Source of the DNA: JAPWJZ01 sp965279315
Lineage (GTDB): Bacteria; Pseudomonadota; Alphaproteobacteria; Micavibrionales; UBA2020
Assembly: GCA_965279315.1 (NCBI GenBank)
Contig: OZ257145.1
Location: 2,542,001 to 2,606,000, forward strand
Reading direction: 5' to 3'
Length of the DNA: 64,000 nucleotides
Each line of letters opens with the position of its first letter. The stretch's first letter is position 1. The position numbers and the translations under genes are program-made. Positions 8,061 to 16,548 of the stretch are shown here, in pieces. The notes under the pieces are model-generated. The model ran no database searches, was not told the DNA's origin, and saw only the letters and a program-made list of their open reading frames with translations.

Positions 8061-8476
8061 TCGAAAACGATATTTTTATCGCCGCCCCGCGCAACACCGT
8101 CTGGGAATTCCTGACCCGCCACGACCATATCCAGCAATGGTGGGGCAAGGGCGTCAACCTGCATGTGCAGGAAGGCGACGAAACGCCGCAGCCCTGGACC
8201 GACCATAACGGCATCCAGCACACGACGCGCGGCAGCGTCACGGCGCTCGAGACGAATACGCGCCTGCAGCTGAACTGGACCGATGACGGCTGGCCCGGTC
8301 CGACACGCGTTGAATTCCTGCTGTCACCGTATAACGACGGCACGAACCTTTATATGTGCCAGTCCGGCTGGGATATTTTTTCCGACCAGCAGCGCGCCGA
8401 ACTGGTCGAGCAATACCGCAGCCTGTGGCGGCAGTTGATGGATAATTTCAAGGCATACTGCCTGAAAACACGCTAG
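8057..8476 (+). CDS. SRPBCC/AHSA1-type START-fold protein
   Basis: 139 residues. The pattern (IFIAAPRNTVWEFLT, then WWGKG, a central beta region and a closing long helix with WRQLMDNFKAY) is that of the AHSA1/START helix-grip fold. Such proteins bind hydrophobic ligands or act as polyketide cyclase-like or stress proteins; there is no way to pick a ligand here. Its start overlaps the cysK stop (ATGA), so it is the last gene of the dut-cysK unit. The nested palindromic element just downstream could end the transcript. Confidence 0.85.
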   Translation: MIENDIFIAAPRNTVWEFLTRHDHIQQWWGKGVNLHVQEGDETPQPWTDHNGIQHTTRGSVTALETNTRLQLNWTDDGWPGPTRVEFLLSPYNDGTNLYMCQSGWDIFSDQQRAELVEQYRSLWRQLMDNFKAYCLKTR

Positions 8477-8502
8477 AGCTTTTCCCTGCGCGCCAGCGCC
8501 CA

Positions 8503-8594
8503 TCCCGATGAAAATCGGAATCCAGTTTATAAAATTACTATCTCGAAATATTGGGTATCGGTTTTATAAACTGGATACCGGCTTTCGCCGGTAT
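8503..8594. repeat. Nested palindromic (REP/BIME-like) element
   Basis: Three inverted repeats in about 92 bases. A small hairpin CCGAT-GAAA-ATCGG lies at about 8505-8518. A perfect 14-base pair, TCCAGTTTATAAAA at 8521-8534 with TTTTATAAACTGGA at 8562-8575, encloses 27 bases. A tight hairpin ATACCGGC-TTTC-GCCGGTAT lies at 8575-8594. The layout is two terminal hairpins around a large inverted repeat, as in paired REP elements or a tiny MITE. No coding sequence overlaps it. Confidence 0.8.
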
Positions 8595-8681
8595 GGCCTT
8601 CGGCGTATTGCTTTGCCCCAGAAAAAAGCCCCATCGCGGCAGCGACGTGGCTCTCTTCCTTGTTCAAGAAGCTTGTTAGGT

Positions 8682-9158
8682 TTAGCCGAGGCGCTGCGTG
8701 GGCAGCGGCGCGGGTTTCGGCGCAGGTTTCACAGTGACCTTGACCGCAGGGTCAGCCGATGCGTTGAAATCCGCCGCGGATGCCTTCGCGCCCAGTGTCG
8801 ACGGCGCAGCGTCGTCATTGGCGGGAGCCGCAAATTTCTGCTCCTCCGCCTTTGTCTTCGCCCAGTCGCGCGCGCCACGATAATCGCTGATCACCTGTTT
8901 CAGCGCGTCGCCGAACATGCCGCCGACTTTCTTGAAGAAACCAAGCGCGGGTTCACGCCAGTCTTTCTTCGCGGCGACGGTCGCCGCCGCGCCAATGCCG
9001 ACAACGGCGCTGAGCAGCGGTGCAGCCGTCACGATCGCTGCCACGACGGGCAGCACGAACCATGACGCGACGGCGGTGCCGCCGAGTAGCGCGTATGATC
9101 CAAGCCGGCCGAGTTTGCCGGTGCTTTCGGTTTCAGGGGTCTCGGGGGTAACTGCCAT
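8682..9158 (-). CDS. Small membrane protein of unknown function (two-helix type)
   Basis: 158 residues. A short polar start is followed by a hydrophobic stretch of roughly residues 19-63 (two probable membrane helices, ending AAATVAAKK), a charged helical segment (DWREPALGFFKKVGGMFGDALKQV), and a Pro/Ala-rich tail (KPAPKPAPLPTQRLG). I do not recognise a family. It shares layout, and the FFKKVGGMFGDALKQ versus SLYKSVGGMFASVTAE segment, with the protein at 25352-25828, and broad layout with the neighbour at 9382-9831. It has its own strong promoter (9215-9243). Probably an inner-membrane protein. Confidence 0.75.
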   Translation of the reverse strand: MAVTPETPETESTGKLGRLGSYALLGGTAVASWFVLPVVAAIVTAAPLLSAVVGIGAAATVAAKKDWREPALGFFKKVGGMFGDALKQVISDYRGARDWAKTKAEEQKFAAPANDDAAPSTLGAKASAADFNASADPAVKVTVKPAPKPAPLPTQRLG

Positions 9159-9214
9159 CAGTCGTGTGCCTTTTCGTTTGTTGATCCATGCCCGCCTTGT
9201 GGAGGGTTGATACG

Positions 9215-9243
9215 AGTCTAGGAAGGAATGGCAAATATGTCAA
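9215..9243 (-). promoter_or_regulatory. Sigma-70 promoter for the 8682-9158 gene
   Basis: On the minus strand, a consensus TTGACA (9238-9243) and TAGACT (9215-9220) are separated by 17 bases. It lies about 57 bases upstream of the start codon. Confidence 0.7.
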
Positions 9244-9316
9244 TTTTGTGGACGGCGTTAAGCCATATTCGTTATTTATATCAATGGTTTATTGTATGGG
9301 GTGCAATAGTAACACA

Positions 9317-9353
9317 AATGCTGAAAGTGAGCAAAACACCCACTTTCAGCATT
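9317..9353 (-). terminator. Hairpin downstream of the 9382-9831 gene
   Basis: A perfect 13-base stem (9317-9329 with 9341-9353) with an 11-base loop lies 28 bases beyond the stop codon. On the minus strand it is followed by TTGTGTT, only moderately T-rich, so it may be a terminator or an RNA 3'-end stabiliser. Confidence 0.6.
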
Positions 9354-9381
9354 CGAATCGCGTATCCGATTCTCGTGTTTT

Positions 9382-9831
9382 TTACGGCTGCGGCGGCTTC
9401 GGCGCGTTCACCAGTTTCGGCGTCTCCACGGCGGCTGCGGGTGCAACTTCGGGCTTCGCCGCATTGTTGAAACCGGGCTCGACCGTTGCATTCTTGAACG
9501 TGCTGGTCGCGCGCTCGATCGACTCTTTTTTCTCGTTGGCTTTGCGTTCTTTGCGCGCATTCCACCAGTTTTTCACGCGGCCGAAATCTTCCGATACATG
9601 CGAAACAAGGTCCTGGCCGAGGTTCAGCAGCTGGTCGCCCAGTTCCTGGAAGTTATTGCGGCCTTTTTCGGTGGTTGCGTAATACGCCAGACCGACCGCG
9701 CCGACAACCGATACGATCGGGAAGCTCAGCGTCATGCCGACGGCCCAAAGCGCCGTGGACAGCGTGCCTGCGCCGGCAAGATAAGTGGTGGTTTTTTCTG
9801 CGCGCTGATGGTTTTTGTTTTCTTCAGACAT
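9382..9831 (-). CDS. Small membrane protein of unknown function
   Basis: 149 residues. A polar N-terminus (SEENKNHQRAEKTTT) precedes one long or two short membrane helices (about 17-51: YLAGAGTLSTALWAVG, then FPIVSVVGAVGLAYY), a charged helix with DFGRVKNWWNARKERKANEKK, and a Pro-rich tail ending NAPKPPQP. No family recognised. Its layout matches the protein encoded at 8682-9158, with which it lies head to tail, each with its own promoter and, here, a hairpin after the stop. Likely inner membrane with a cytoplasmic charged domain. Confidence 0.75.
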   Translation of the reverse strand: MSEENKNHQRAEKTTTYLAGAGTLSTALWAVGMTLSFPIVSVVGAVGLAYYATTEKGRNNFQELGDQLLNLGQDLVSHVSEDFGRVKNWWNARKERKANEKKESIERATSTFKNATVEPGFNNAAKPEVAPAAAVETPKLVNAPKPPQP

Positions 9832-9876
9832 GGAGACCCTCTTTTTTAAAAAATTGGCGGTTGAAAATCGCGCTCC

Positions 9877-9904
9877 ATAATACGTCCCGAGCCAGACAAG
9901 TCAA
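9877..9904 (-). promoter_or_regulatory. Sigma-70 promoter for the 9382-9831 gene
   Basis: On the minus strand, TTGACT (9899-9904) and TATTAT (9877-9882) with a 16-base spacer, about 45 bases before the ATG. Confidence 0.65.
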
Positions 9905-9977
9905 GGGTTTAGCGTATGATTTTTCCTTGATATTACAGGCTATTGCACAGGCGGCAGAATCCCTTTAAAAATTATCT

Positions 9978-12701
9978 ATGCAAAATGCATCCTTGGAAAT
10001 TCAGGCGGCTGAAACGCCCGAAACTGACGCAGCGCCCGTGCGTGCGGCTGCCCCTGTCGCGCAGGCGACCACACCAATGATGACCCAATATCACGCCGTG
10101 AAAGAACAGCACAAAGACTGCCTGCTGTTCTACCGCATGGGCGATTTTTTCGAACTGTTTTTCGATGATGCGATCACCGCCGCCGCCGCGCTCGACATCA
10201 CGCTGACCAAACGCGGCGCGCATAACGGCGGCGAAATCCCGATGTGCGGCGTGCCGTGGCATGCGCACGAAGCCTACCTCGCCCGCCTGATTAAACTGGG
10301 CCACAAGGTCGCGATCTGCGAACAGGTTGAAACCCCCGCCGAGGCAAAACAGCGCGGCGGTTATAAAGCGCTCGTGCGCCGCGACGTCACCCGCGTCGTC
10401 ACCGCCGGTACATTGACCGAAGATACGCTGCTGGAAAAAAACGCGAACAATTACCTGGCCGCGATCGCCGAAATCGCAGGCGCAATCGGCATGGCGTGGC
10501 TCGACCTGTCGACCGGCGATTTCACGCTGCAGCCCGTGCTGCCCCACGACCTTGGCGCGACTTTGGGTCGCGTGGGCGCGAACGAAATTCTTGTCCCTGA
10601 AAAAATGACGCAGAACGAAGCGCATTTTGAAGTCTTCGCGGATGTGCGCAATAAATTGAGCGTGCAGCCCGGTTCCCGCTTCGATGCCGAAAACGCGCGC
10701 CGCCGGCTGGAGCAGATGTTCGGCGTCGCCACGCTCGAAAGTTTCGGCGGTTTCAGCCGCGCGGAAATCGCGGCGGCAGGTGCGCTGATCGATTACGTCG
10801 AGCTGACGCAGAAGGGCAAATTCCCCCGCCTGTCCGCGCCGCGCCAGCTGGCGCTCGGATCGGTCATGGAAATCGACGCCGCCACGCGCCGCAACCTGGA
10901 ACTCACCTGCACCATGACGGGAGAACGTGCGGGCAGCCTGCTGCACACCATCGACCGCACCATCACGGGCGCGGGCGCGCGCCTGCTGGCAAAACACCTT
11001 GCCATGCCGCTGACCACGCCGCCCGAAATCCACCGCCGCCTTGATATGGTCGGGCATTTCTTCACGCGTCCCGATTTGCGCCTCGACACGCGCGGGTTTT
11101 TGCAGCGTTGCGCCGATATCGAACGCTCGCTTGCCCGCCTCAGCCTCGACCGTGGCGGCCCGCGCGACCTGGCCGCCATCCGCGATACGCTCGGGCAGAC
11201 CGTGCAGCTGTTCCACCTGATCCTGAAAAGCGCAGCCACCCTGCCCGCCGGATTGAATGATGCCCTCGATGTCCTGAAGCTCTGGGGTTCGCACCATCCG
11301 CTGATCGACCAGCTGGAACGCGCATTGGCACAGGATATGCCCGTGCTGGCCCGCGACGGCGGTTTCATCGCGCAGGGCTATTCCCCGCGCCTTGATGAGC
11401 TTCGGATGCTGCGCGACGACAGCCGCCAGCATATCGCGCGCCTGCAGGCCGAATATGTGCAGGCGACCGGCGTGAACACGCTCAAGATCAAGCACAACAA
11501 CGTGATCGGCTATTTCATCGAAGTCACGACCACGAACGGCGACAAGCTGTTCGGCGATACCGGCCGTTTCATCCACCGCCAGACGATGGCGAACGCCGCG
11601 CGCTTCACGACGGTTGAGCTGTCGGAACTGGAACGCAAGATTTCCGAAGCCGCCGAAAAATCGCTCGCGCTCGAGCTCGAACTTTTCGCGCAATTGTCGA
11701 AGGAAGTGATGGCGCAGGCCGAAATCATCGCCCGTACCGCCAATGCGCTTGCCGCTATCGATGTTGCTTCCTCGCTTGCCGAATATGCGGCACGCAACAA
11801 TTGCGTGCGCCCGTTGGTCGATGAAACTTTGGCGTTCGAGATCAAAGGCGGCCGCCATCCGGTCGTGGAATTCGCGCTGAAACGCCAGAACGCGGAATTC
11901 ATCGCCAATGACTGCACGCTGGCCGATGCATCGCGCCTGTGGCTGCTCACCGGCCCGAACATGGCGGGTAAATCGACCTTCCTGCGCCAGAACGCGCTGA
12001 TTGCGCTTCTTGCACAGATGGGCGCGTATGTGCCCGCGGCCTCCGCCCATATCGGCGTTGTTGACCGCCTGTACAGCCGCGTTGGTGCGGCGGATGACCT
12101 TGCGCGCGGGCGTTCGACCTTTATGGTCGAAATGGTCGAAACCGCGACGATCCTCAACCAGTCGTCATCGCGCTCGCTCGTCATCCTCGATGAAATCGGG
12201 CGCGGCACGGCGACGTTTGACGGCTTGTCCATCGCCTGGGCCTGCCTTGAATATTTGCACGAGGCGAATAAATCCCGGGCGCTGTTTGCCACGCATTACC
12301 ATGAATTGACGACCCTGACGGAAAAGCTGAAAAACCTCGCCTGCTTCACCATGAAGGTGAAGGAATGGAAAGACAGCATCATTTTCCTGCACGAAGTCGC
12401 CCCCGGCACGGCCGACCGTTCCTACGGCATCCATGTCGCGAAACTGGCGGGCCTGCCGCCCGCCGTCATCGAACGCGCGGAAGCCGTACTGAAGACGCTG
12501 GAAAACCCGAAAGACGGCAAGGCATCTAAAAACGTCGGTGCCGAACTGCCGCTGTTCAGCGTCGTGCCGAAGGCGGCGCCCGCGAAACCTTCCGCCGCCG
12601 AGGAAGCCCTGCGCGCCCTCAACCCCGACAGCCTCAGCCCGCGCGAGGCATTGGATGCCCTGTACGCACTGAAGGAAAAACTAGCGGCCGACAAAAAATA
12701 G
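9978..12701 (+). CDS. mutS: DNA mismatch repair protein MutS
   Basis: 907 residues, close to the usual alphaproteobacterial length. It recognises mismatches and starts repair with MutL. The mismatch-binding Phe-X-Glu is F57-F58-E59 in YRMGDFFELF; the connector, lever and clamp regions follow. The ATPase has Walker A GPNMAGKST (about 659-667), Walker B VILDEIGRGTATFDG, and ATHYHEL. The first 30 or so residues are an Ala/Pro-rich extension. No clear ribosome site precedes the ATG. The 3' end overlaps the convergent GtrA fusion gene by 21 bases. Confidence 0.98.
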   Translation: MQNASLEIQAAETPETDAAPVRAAAPVAQATTPMMTQYHAVKEQHKDCLLFYRMGDFFELFFDDAITAAAALDITLTKRGAHNGGEIPMCGVPWHAHEAYLARLIKLGHKVAICEQVETPAEAKQRGGYKALVRRDVTRVVTAGTLTEDTLLEKNANNYLAAIAEIAGAIGMAWLDLSTGDFTLQPVLPHDLGATLGRVGANEILVPEKMTQNEAHFEVFADVRNKLSVQPGSRFDAENARRRLEQMFGVATLESFGGFSRAEIAAAGALIDYVELTQKGKFPRLSAPRQLALGSVMEIDAATRRNLELTCTMTGERAGSLLHTIDRTITGAGARLLAKHLAMPLTTPPEIHRRLDMVGHFFTRPDLRLDTRGFLQRCADIERSLARLSLDRGGPRDLAAIRDTLGQTVQLFHLILKSAATLPAGLNDALDVLKLWGSHHPLIDQLERALAQDMPVLARDGGFIAQGYSPRLDELRMLRDDSRQHIARLQAEYVQATGVNTLKIKHNNVIGYFIEVTTTNGDKLFGDTGRFIHRQTMANAARFTTVELSELERKISEAAEKSLALELELFAQLSKEVMAQAEIIARTANALAAIDVASSLAEYAARNNCVRPLVDETLAFEIKGGRHPVVEFALKRQNAEFIANDCTLADASRLWLLTGPNMAGKSTFLRQNALIALLAQMGAYVPAASAHIGVVDRLYSRVGAADDLARGRSTFMVEMVETATILNQSSSRSLVILDEIGRGTATFDGLSIAWACLEYLHEANKSRALFATHYHELTTLTEKLKNLACFTMKVKEWKDSIIFLHEVAPGTADRSYGIHVAKLAGLPPAVIERAEAVLKTLENPKDGKASKNVGAELPLFSVVPKAAPAKPSAAEEALRALNPDSLSPREALDALYALKEKLAADKK

Positions 12702-14804
12702 TTGTGCGCGGTTATCGAACCCGGCCACCGGCTTCAGCCATGACGGCTTTTCTGAAATCCATTTGTTGTCGATTGCCGGGCAGGCCAGCACCGCCGTGAT
12801 TTTGCGCGCATCAAGCAGTTTGCGCGCATCATCCGCCGTCTTCGCCGTTTCGATATCATGCAGCACGCGCAAGCCCTGGGCTTCGCGCTGGTAATTCCCC
12901 GCGATGATTTTCTGGGGCGTAAAGAACAGCACATCGCCGCCCATTGCGGGATCGACATACAGGCTGCCGTAACTCTTGAAAATGCCCGTTTGCAGCGCAA
13001 GCCGCATGGCCAACTGGCATTCTGCTTTGGCGTTATCGGTAGGGGGAGTCACCATGTCCGCAAGACCTGTGGCAATGACCGCCACAATAAACAGCACCGC
13101 ATAAGGACGGAACGGACGGTCGACGCGGTGCATCGCTGCAGTGATAAAGGCCGGGAACAGCGCAGCGATGGCGACGAGGGCGACGGGCTGCAAATAATAC
13201 GTCCACCGCCCCTGCACCGCGACCATCGCAAAACCTGCCGCCAGCAGCGACAGCAGCAGGTATTTCTCGCGGCGCTTGGGCATTTTCAGCAATAAGACAA
13301 GCGCGAGCGCAGGCTGCCACAAATGTCGCAGGATGATATCGGCGTCGCCAGACAACAGGAATGGACCGTCATCCGCCATCGGCCCCGCAATGATTTTCGG
13401 ATACAGCAGCATTTCGATTCCCGCCGCAGCAGCCACAACGCTGATGGCGCAGATCAGCCGGTTGCGCGGGGTATGCGCCATCATTTTCGGCATCGACAGC
13501 ACAGTCGCGCCCAAGGCGACCAGCAGAGTTAGCGCGACATAGGGAATGGACAGCGTGTCGTACTGCACCCTGGTGAAGTATTCACCCAGCGGATATTCGG
13601 CGGCGAGGCCAAGCGCCGAGACGATAAACGTGCCCCATGCCATCGCGGCCAGCGGTTTCATCTGCCCCGCGTCCTTCAGCGTGAAGAAACCCAAAACCCC
13701 ATAAACCGCCGCAATCGGCATCAATGCCTCGGTGCTGATCCACAGCATCAATCCCAATACCGCGCCACCTGCCAACCCTGTCAGGATGGTCAGCGGGCGC
13801 ATGATGGTGCAAATGACCGCACACCAGAGCATCGCCAGCAGCCCCTGATGGTCGGCATCGCCGGGCAGATAATATGCGGCAAGCGGGTTGAATATCATGG
13901 CCAGGAACAGGCAGCCGGTTATGTGGATATGGTTAAAATGTTTTTGCGCCGCGCGCATCATGAAGAACAAGGCGGCCAGCCCCAGCAGCGGCGGCAGCCA
14001 TGTGGCCGACAGCATCAGGCGGGTTTCCACGCTGAAATCGCGCGGGGCGAACCATGCGCCGAGCGCCAGCAGCGCGTCCAGCGGGCGCGTCCAGTTGATT
14101 TCAATTGTGCCGATATCGGGCGCATTCGTGTTGCGCACGATATGGCCGAGGAAATCATCGCCGATCAGCCATTGCCGCACCTGATTGAGGCGCATCCAGA
14201 CATCGGGGTCGTTGGGGCCGAGCGGCGCGCTCAGCTTCGGCCATTTCAGGACTTCGGACTGACGCGCGAATGACAGCTTCACCAGCCAGCCCAGCGGCAG
14301 CAGCCAGAGCAGCACGCGCCATTTGTTTTTCGGCATCAGCTCTTCATAGGCCGGATTGCCGTTTTGTGGAAACACGAGAAAGCGCAGCAACACGAAATTG
14401 ACCGCCAGCCCCGCCCCCACGCCGCAGCAGAGCGAAAACATGCGCGCGATAAATCCGGCGGGCAGCAGCGCAAGGAGAATGCAGAACACGCCGTAATTGA
14501 TCGCGGCGGCAAATAACTGGCAGGCGACAAAGGCGGCGGCCTGCTGGTGCGTCTTTGCGGGCCTGGCGCTGTCGGTGAACGTGAAATTTTTATGGAGCAG
14601 ATAAGTGACGCCGATGGCGAGCGTCATCGACAATCCGCGCGCGGCATAAACCGACAGGTCGAAAAAGATGAAAAGTTCCAGCAACGCCGCATCGACCAGA
14701 AACCCCAGCCCGCCCACCAGCAGGTAGCGCAGGAAACTGGGCCCCAGCCGCCGGAGCAGCGGGATGCGGTTGAGGAGGTCTAGCGCCTGACGTTCAGATA
14801 GCAT
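12681..14804 (-). CDS. GtrA-like domain fused to a GT-C type polytopic membrane protein
   Basis: 707 residues. About 20-150 is a GtrA-like four-helix membrane domain (LRYLLVGGLGFLVDAALLE, YLLHKNFTF, NFVLLRFLVF), the kind that moves undecaprenyl-phosphate-linked sugars. From about 165 to 600 is a second block of 10 or more membrane helices with GT-C features: the acidic loop motif GPNDPDVWMRLNQVRQWL and LPGDADHQGLL, similar in position to the DXD-type loop and the second acidic motif of oligosaccharyltransferase-like enzymes. The C-terminal ~110 residues are a soluble domain. It overlaps the GT2 gene upstream by 25 bases, so GT2, flippase and GT-C activities come from one transcript. I infer a role in decorating a surface glycan or protein from a lipid-linked sugar; the target is unknown. 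Confidence 0.85.
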   Translation of the reverse strand: MLSERQALDLLNRIPLLRRLGPSFLRYLLVGGLGFLVDAALLELFIFFDLSVYAARGLSMTLAIGVTYLLHKNFTFTDSARPAKTHQQAAAFVACQLFAAAINYGVFCILLALLPAGFIARMFSLCCGVGAGLAVNFVLLRFLVFPQNGNPAYEELMPKNKWRVLLWLLPLGWLVKLSFARQSEVLKWPKLSAPLGPNDPDVWMRLNQVRQWLIGDDFLGHIVRNTNAPDIGTIEINWTRPLDALLALGAWFAPRDFSVETRLMLSATWLPPLLGLAALFFMMRAAQKHFNHIHITGCLFLAMIFNPLAAYYLPGDADHQGLLAMLWCAVICTIMRPLTILTGLAGGAVLGLMLWISTEALMPIAAVYGVLGFFTLKDAGQMKPLAAMAWGTFIVSALGLAAEYPLGEYFTRVQYDTLSIPYVALTLLVALGATVLSMPKMMAHTPRNRLICAISVVAAAAGIEMLLYPKIIAGPMADDGPFLLSGDADIILRHLWQPALALVLLLKMPKRREKYLLLSLLAAGFAMVAVQGRWTYYLQPVALVAIAALFPAFITAAMHRVDRPFRPYAVLFIVAVIATGLADMVTPPTDNAKAECQLAMRLALQTGIFKSYGSLYVDPAMGGDVLFFTPQKIIAGNYQREAQGLRVLHDIETAKTADDARKLLDARKITAVLACPAIDNKWISEKPSWLKPVAGFDNRAQLFFVGR

Positions 14805-15712
14805 AAATGCCGCGCCTCGCGGTAAGAGCGCGCCACGCCGTTAAGGACAAGCCCCGCCACGAACAGCAGCGTCGCCAGCGTGCCGATGGCGCTCGCCAAA
14901 ATCGCGGTCGGCTGCCGCGACACCAGTCCCGTATCGAGATATTCAAGAATGACAGGCACGCCAAGGCACAGCGACAGCGCCGCCAAAAACAGCGAAATCA
15001 GGCCGAAGAACATCATCGGGCGCATGTCTTTGTAAAGCAGCGCAATCGTGAACAGGATGCGGAAACCGTCGCGGAAAGTGCGTAGCTTGCTGAACGACCC
15101 TGCCGGGCGTTCGCCGTAGGGCGACGGGATTTCGATGAAAGGCAGGCGTTGCTCCAGCGTGAAGACGCTCATTTCCGTCTCGATTTCAAAACCCGCGCTG
15201 TGCGCCGGGAATGACTTTGCGAAGCGGCGTGAAAACGCGCGGTAGCCGGAGAAAATATCCTGCATCCCGCGGCCGAACAGCCCTGCCACGATCAGGTTGA
15301 ACATCATGTTTCCGAATTTGTGGCCGGGCGGGAATGATTCATCCTTGCCCTTGCGTACGCCGCAGGCCATGTCGTTATGGCCGTTCAGGATCGCATCGAC
15401 CAGCAGCGGCGCGGTCGCGGGATCGTAAGTTGTGTCGGCATCCAGCATCAGGTACACATCGGCGTCGACATCGGCGAACATGCGGTAAACGACGTTGCCC
15501 TTGCCCTGAAGCTTCACTTCCCGCACCTCGACGCCTTCCTTGCGCGCGAGGTCGCCGGAACCGTCTTTCGAATTGTTGTCGAACACGACGATCCGGGCAT
15601 TGGGCATCGCGGCGCGCATCTGCCGGATCACGGGCACGATCGTCAGCGCCTCGTTGTAGCATGGCAGGACGATGGCGATATCAGGCTGGCTTTTGTCGGT
15701 CGAAGCAGTCAT
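14780..15712 (-). CDS. Glycosyltransferase family 2, polyprenyl-phosphate sugar synthase-like
   Basis: 310 residues. A GT2 domain occupies about residues 1-230: IAIVLPCYNEALTIVPVI, the nucleotide-sugar DNNSKDGSGD motif, the metal-binding LMLDADTTYD, and the acceptor-side DIFSGYRAFSRRF. Two hydrophobic helices follow (about 232-256 and 266-291). This is the layout of dolichyl- or undecaprenyl-phosphate mannosyl/glucosyl transferases such as GtrB or DPM1. It overlaps the start of the GtrA fusion gene, which fits the usual GtrB-GtrA pairing: this enzyme loads the sugar on undecaprenyl phosphate, GtrA flips it, and the GT-C part transfers it. The donor sugar is not known. Confidence 0.93.
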   Translation of the reverse strand: MTASTDKSQPDIAIVLPCYNEALTIVPVIRQMRAAMPNARIVVFDNNSKDGSGDLARKEGVEVREVKLQGKGNVVYRMFADVDADVYLMLDADTTYDPATAPLLVDAILNGHNDMACGVRKGKDESFPPGHKFGNMMFNLIVAGLFGRGMQDIFSGYRAFSRRFAKSFPAHSAGFEIETEMSVFTLEQRLPFIEIPSPYGERPAGSFSKLRTFRDGFRILFTIALLYKDMRPMMFFGLISLFLAALSLCLGVPVILEYLDTGLVSRQPTAILASAIGTLATLLFVAGLVLNGVARSYREARHLCYLNVRR

Positions 15713-15854
15713 CGCACACCCCGGTTGATGCGGTGAAAAGACAGGCGGTCGCCTGCCCCGACACTTTGCGACAATGGCGTGTGAAAATCAATTTTCTTCG
15801 TCGCCGCTAAGGTACTGGCGATATTCAAAAAATTGCGTATATCGCATTTATTTC

Positions 15855-15883
15855 TTGACTTTTATCCATAACTGGGGTAGTAT
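15855..15883 (+). promoter_or_regulatory. Consensus-like sigma-70 promoter aimed antisense to the next gene
   Basis: TTGACT (15855-15860) and TAGTAT (15878-15883) have a 17-base spacer. They lie in the 259-base gap 15713-15971, the longest in the window. Downstream there is AAAGGGGG with a TTG at 15907 and a frame that runs antisense through the next gene, but no plausible protein. I see no other feature in this gap. Confidence 0.5.
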
Positions 15884-15971
15884 GAAAATAATGAAAGGGG
15901 GCTGCCTTGATCACCGAAACGCTGAAAACCCGGCTCCGGCAAGCCTTCCAGATCATCCATACAGTTTTTGC

Positions 15972-16496
15972 TTACTTGCGCTTGAAGACGGCGGTCGGCG
16001 GCGCGATGATCGGGCCGCGTGGCGTTTCAACCAGCGGTTTTTCAACCGGCACCGGCGCGTCGCTGCCTGTGGCCGACATCGTTTCGCTGTTGAAGGTGCG
16101 CGAAATGCGGGCGATTGCGTTCGGCTTGTCGGGCCTGTCTTCTGCTGCGCGTTTCAGGACAAGGCGGATATGGCCATCGGCCTTGGCCGATACGCTGTCG
16201 ATTTGCCAGACGCCGTTGCTGGCCCGTGCAAAATTATCCGTCAGCGTTTCACGCAGGAAGATTTTTTCGCCGGGTTTCAGGAAATCGGGGATGCGGCCCG
16301 GAATTTCGGCGACACGTTTTGCGTTATATTCCATTTCCAGCCCGCTTTTGAAACGCAGGTATAAAACATCGTCCCGCACGATGCGGCCATTGACCACAGG
16401 GCGTTCCAGCGACAAATCCTTCACGACCTGTTCCGCGCCGTCAACAGATAGCACGGCGCCGCGGAAGATAAAGCTGGGGATTTCGTCTGGTTTCAT
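15972..16496 (-). CDS. Hypothetical protein with C-terminal APxTAxF motif
   Basis: 174 residues, no signal peptide and no membrane helix. The first ~115 residues have alternating beta-like strands (SFIFRGAVLSVDG, DVLYLRFKSGLEMEY, GHIRLVLKRA). The last 55 are low-complexity and Pro-rich, ending APPTAVFKRK. That tail resembles the tails of the three ankyrin proteins at 48-51 kb. No family recognised. It lies downstream of the ExoI-like gene on the same strand with a hairpin between them (16511-16541). Confidence 0.75.
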   Translation of the reverse strand: MKPDEIPSFIFRGAVLSVDGAEQVVKDLSLERPVVNGRIVRDDVLYLRFKSGLEMEYNAKRVAEIPGRIPDFLKPGEKIFLRETLTDNFARASNGVWQIDSVSAKADGHIRLVLKRAAEDRPDKPNAIARISRTFNSETMSATGSDAPVPVEKPLVETPRGPIIAPPTAVFKRK

Positions 16497-16510
16497 GATG
16501 GATCAATCAA

Positions 16511-16541
16511 TCCCCTCCCCCGCATCATGCGGGAAAGGGGA
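16511..16541. repeat. Intergenic imperfect palindrome
   Basis: TCCCC and GGGGA flank an inner perfect hairpin CCCGCA-TCA-TGCGGG, with mismatched bases between. It lies between two same-strand genes with no T-run, so it is more like a REP-type palindrome or processing site than an intrinsic terminator. Confidence 0.6.
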
Positions 16542-16548
16542 TAATGGG

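Noticed and set aside
9972..12050. 692-residue open frame antisense to mutS
   Set aside because: Same codon-bias effect as above; low-complexity composition and no recognisable domain, while the plus strand is a clear MutS.
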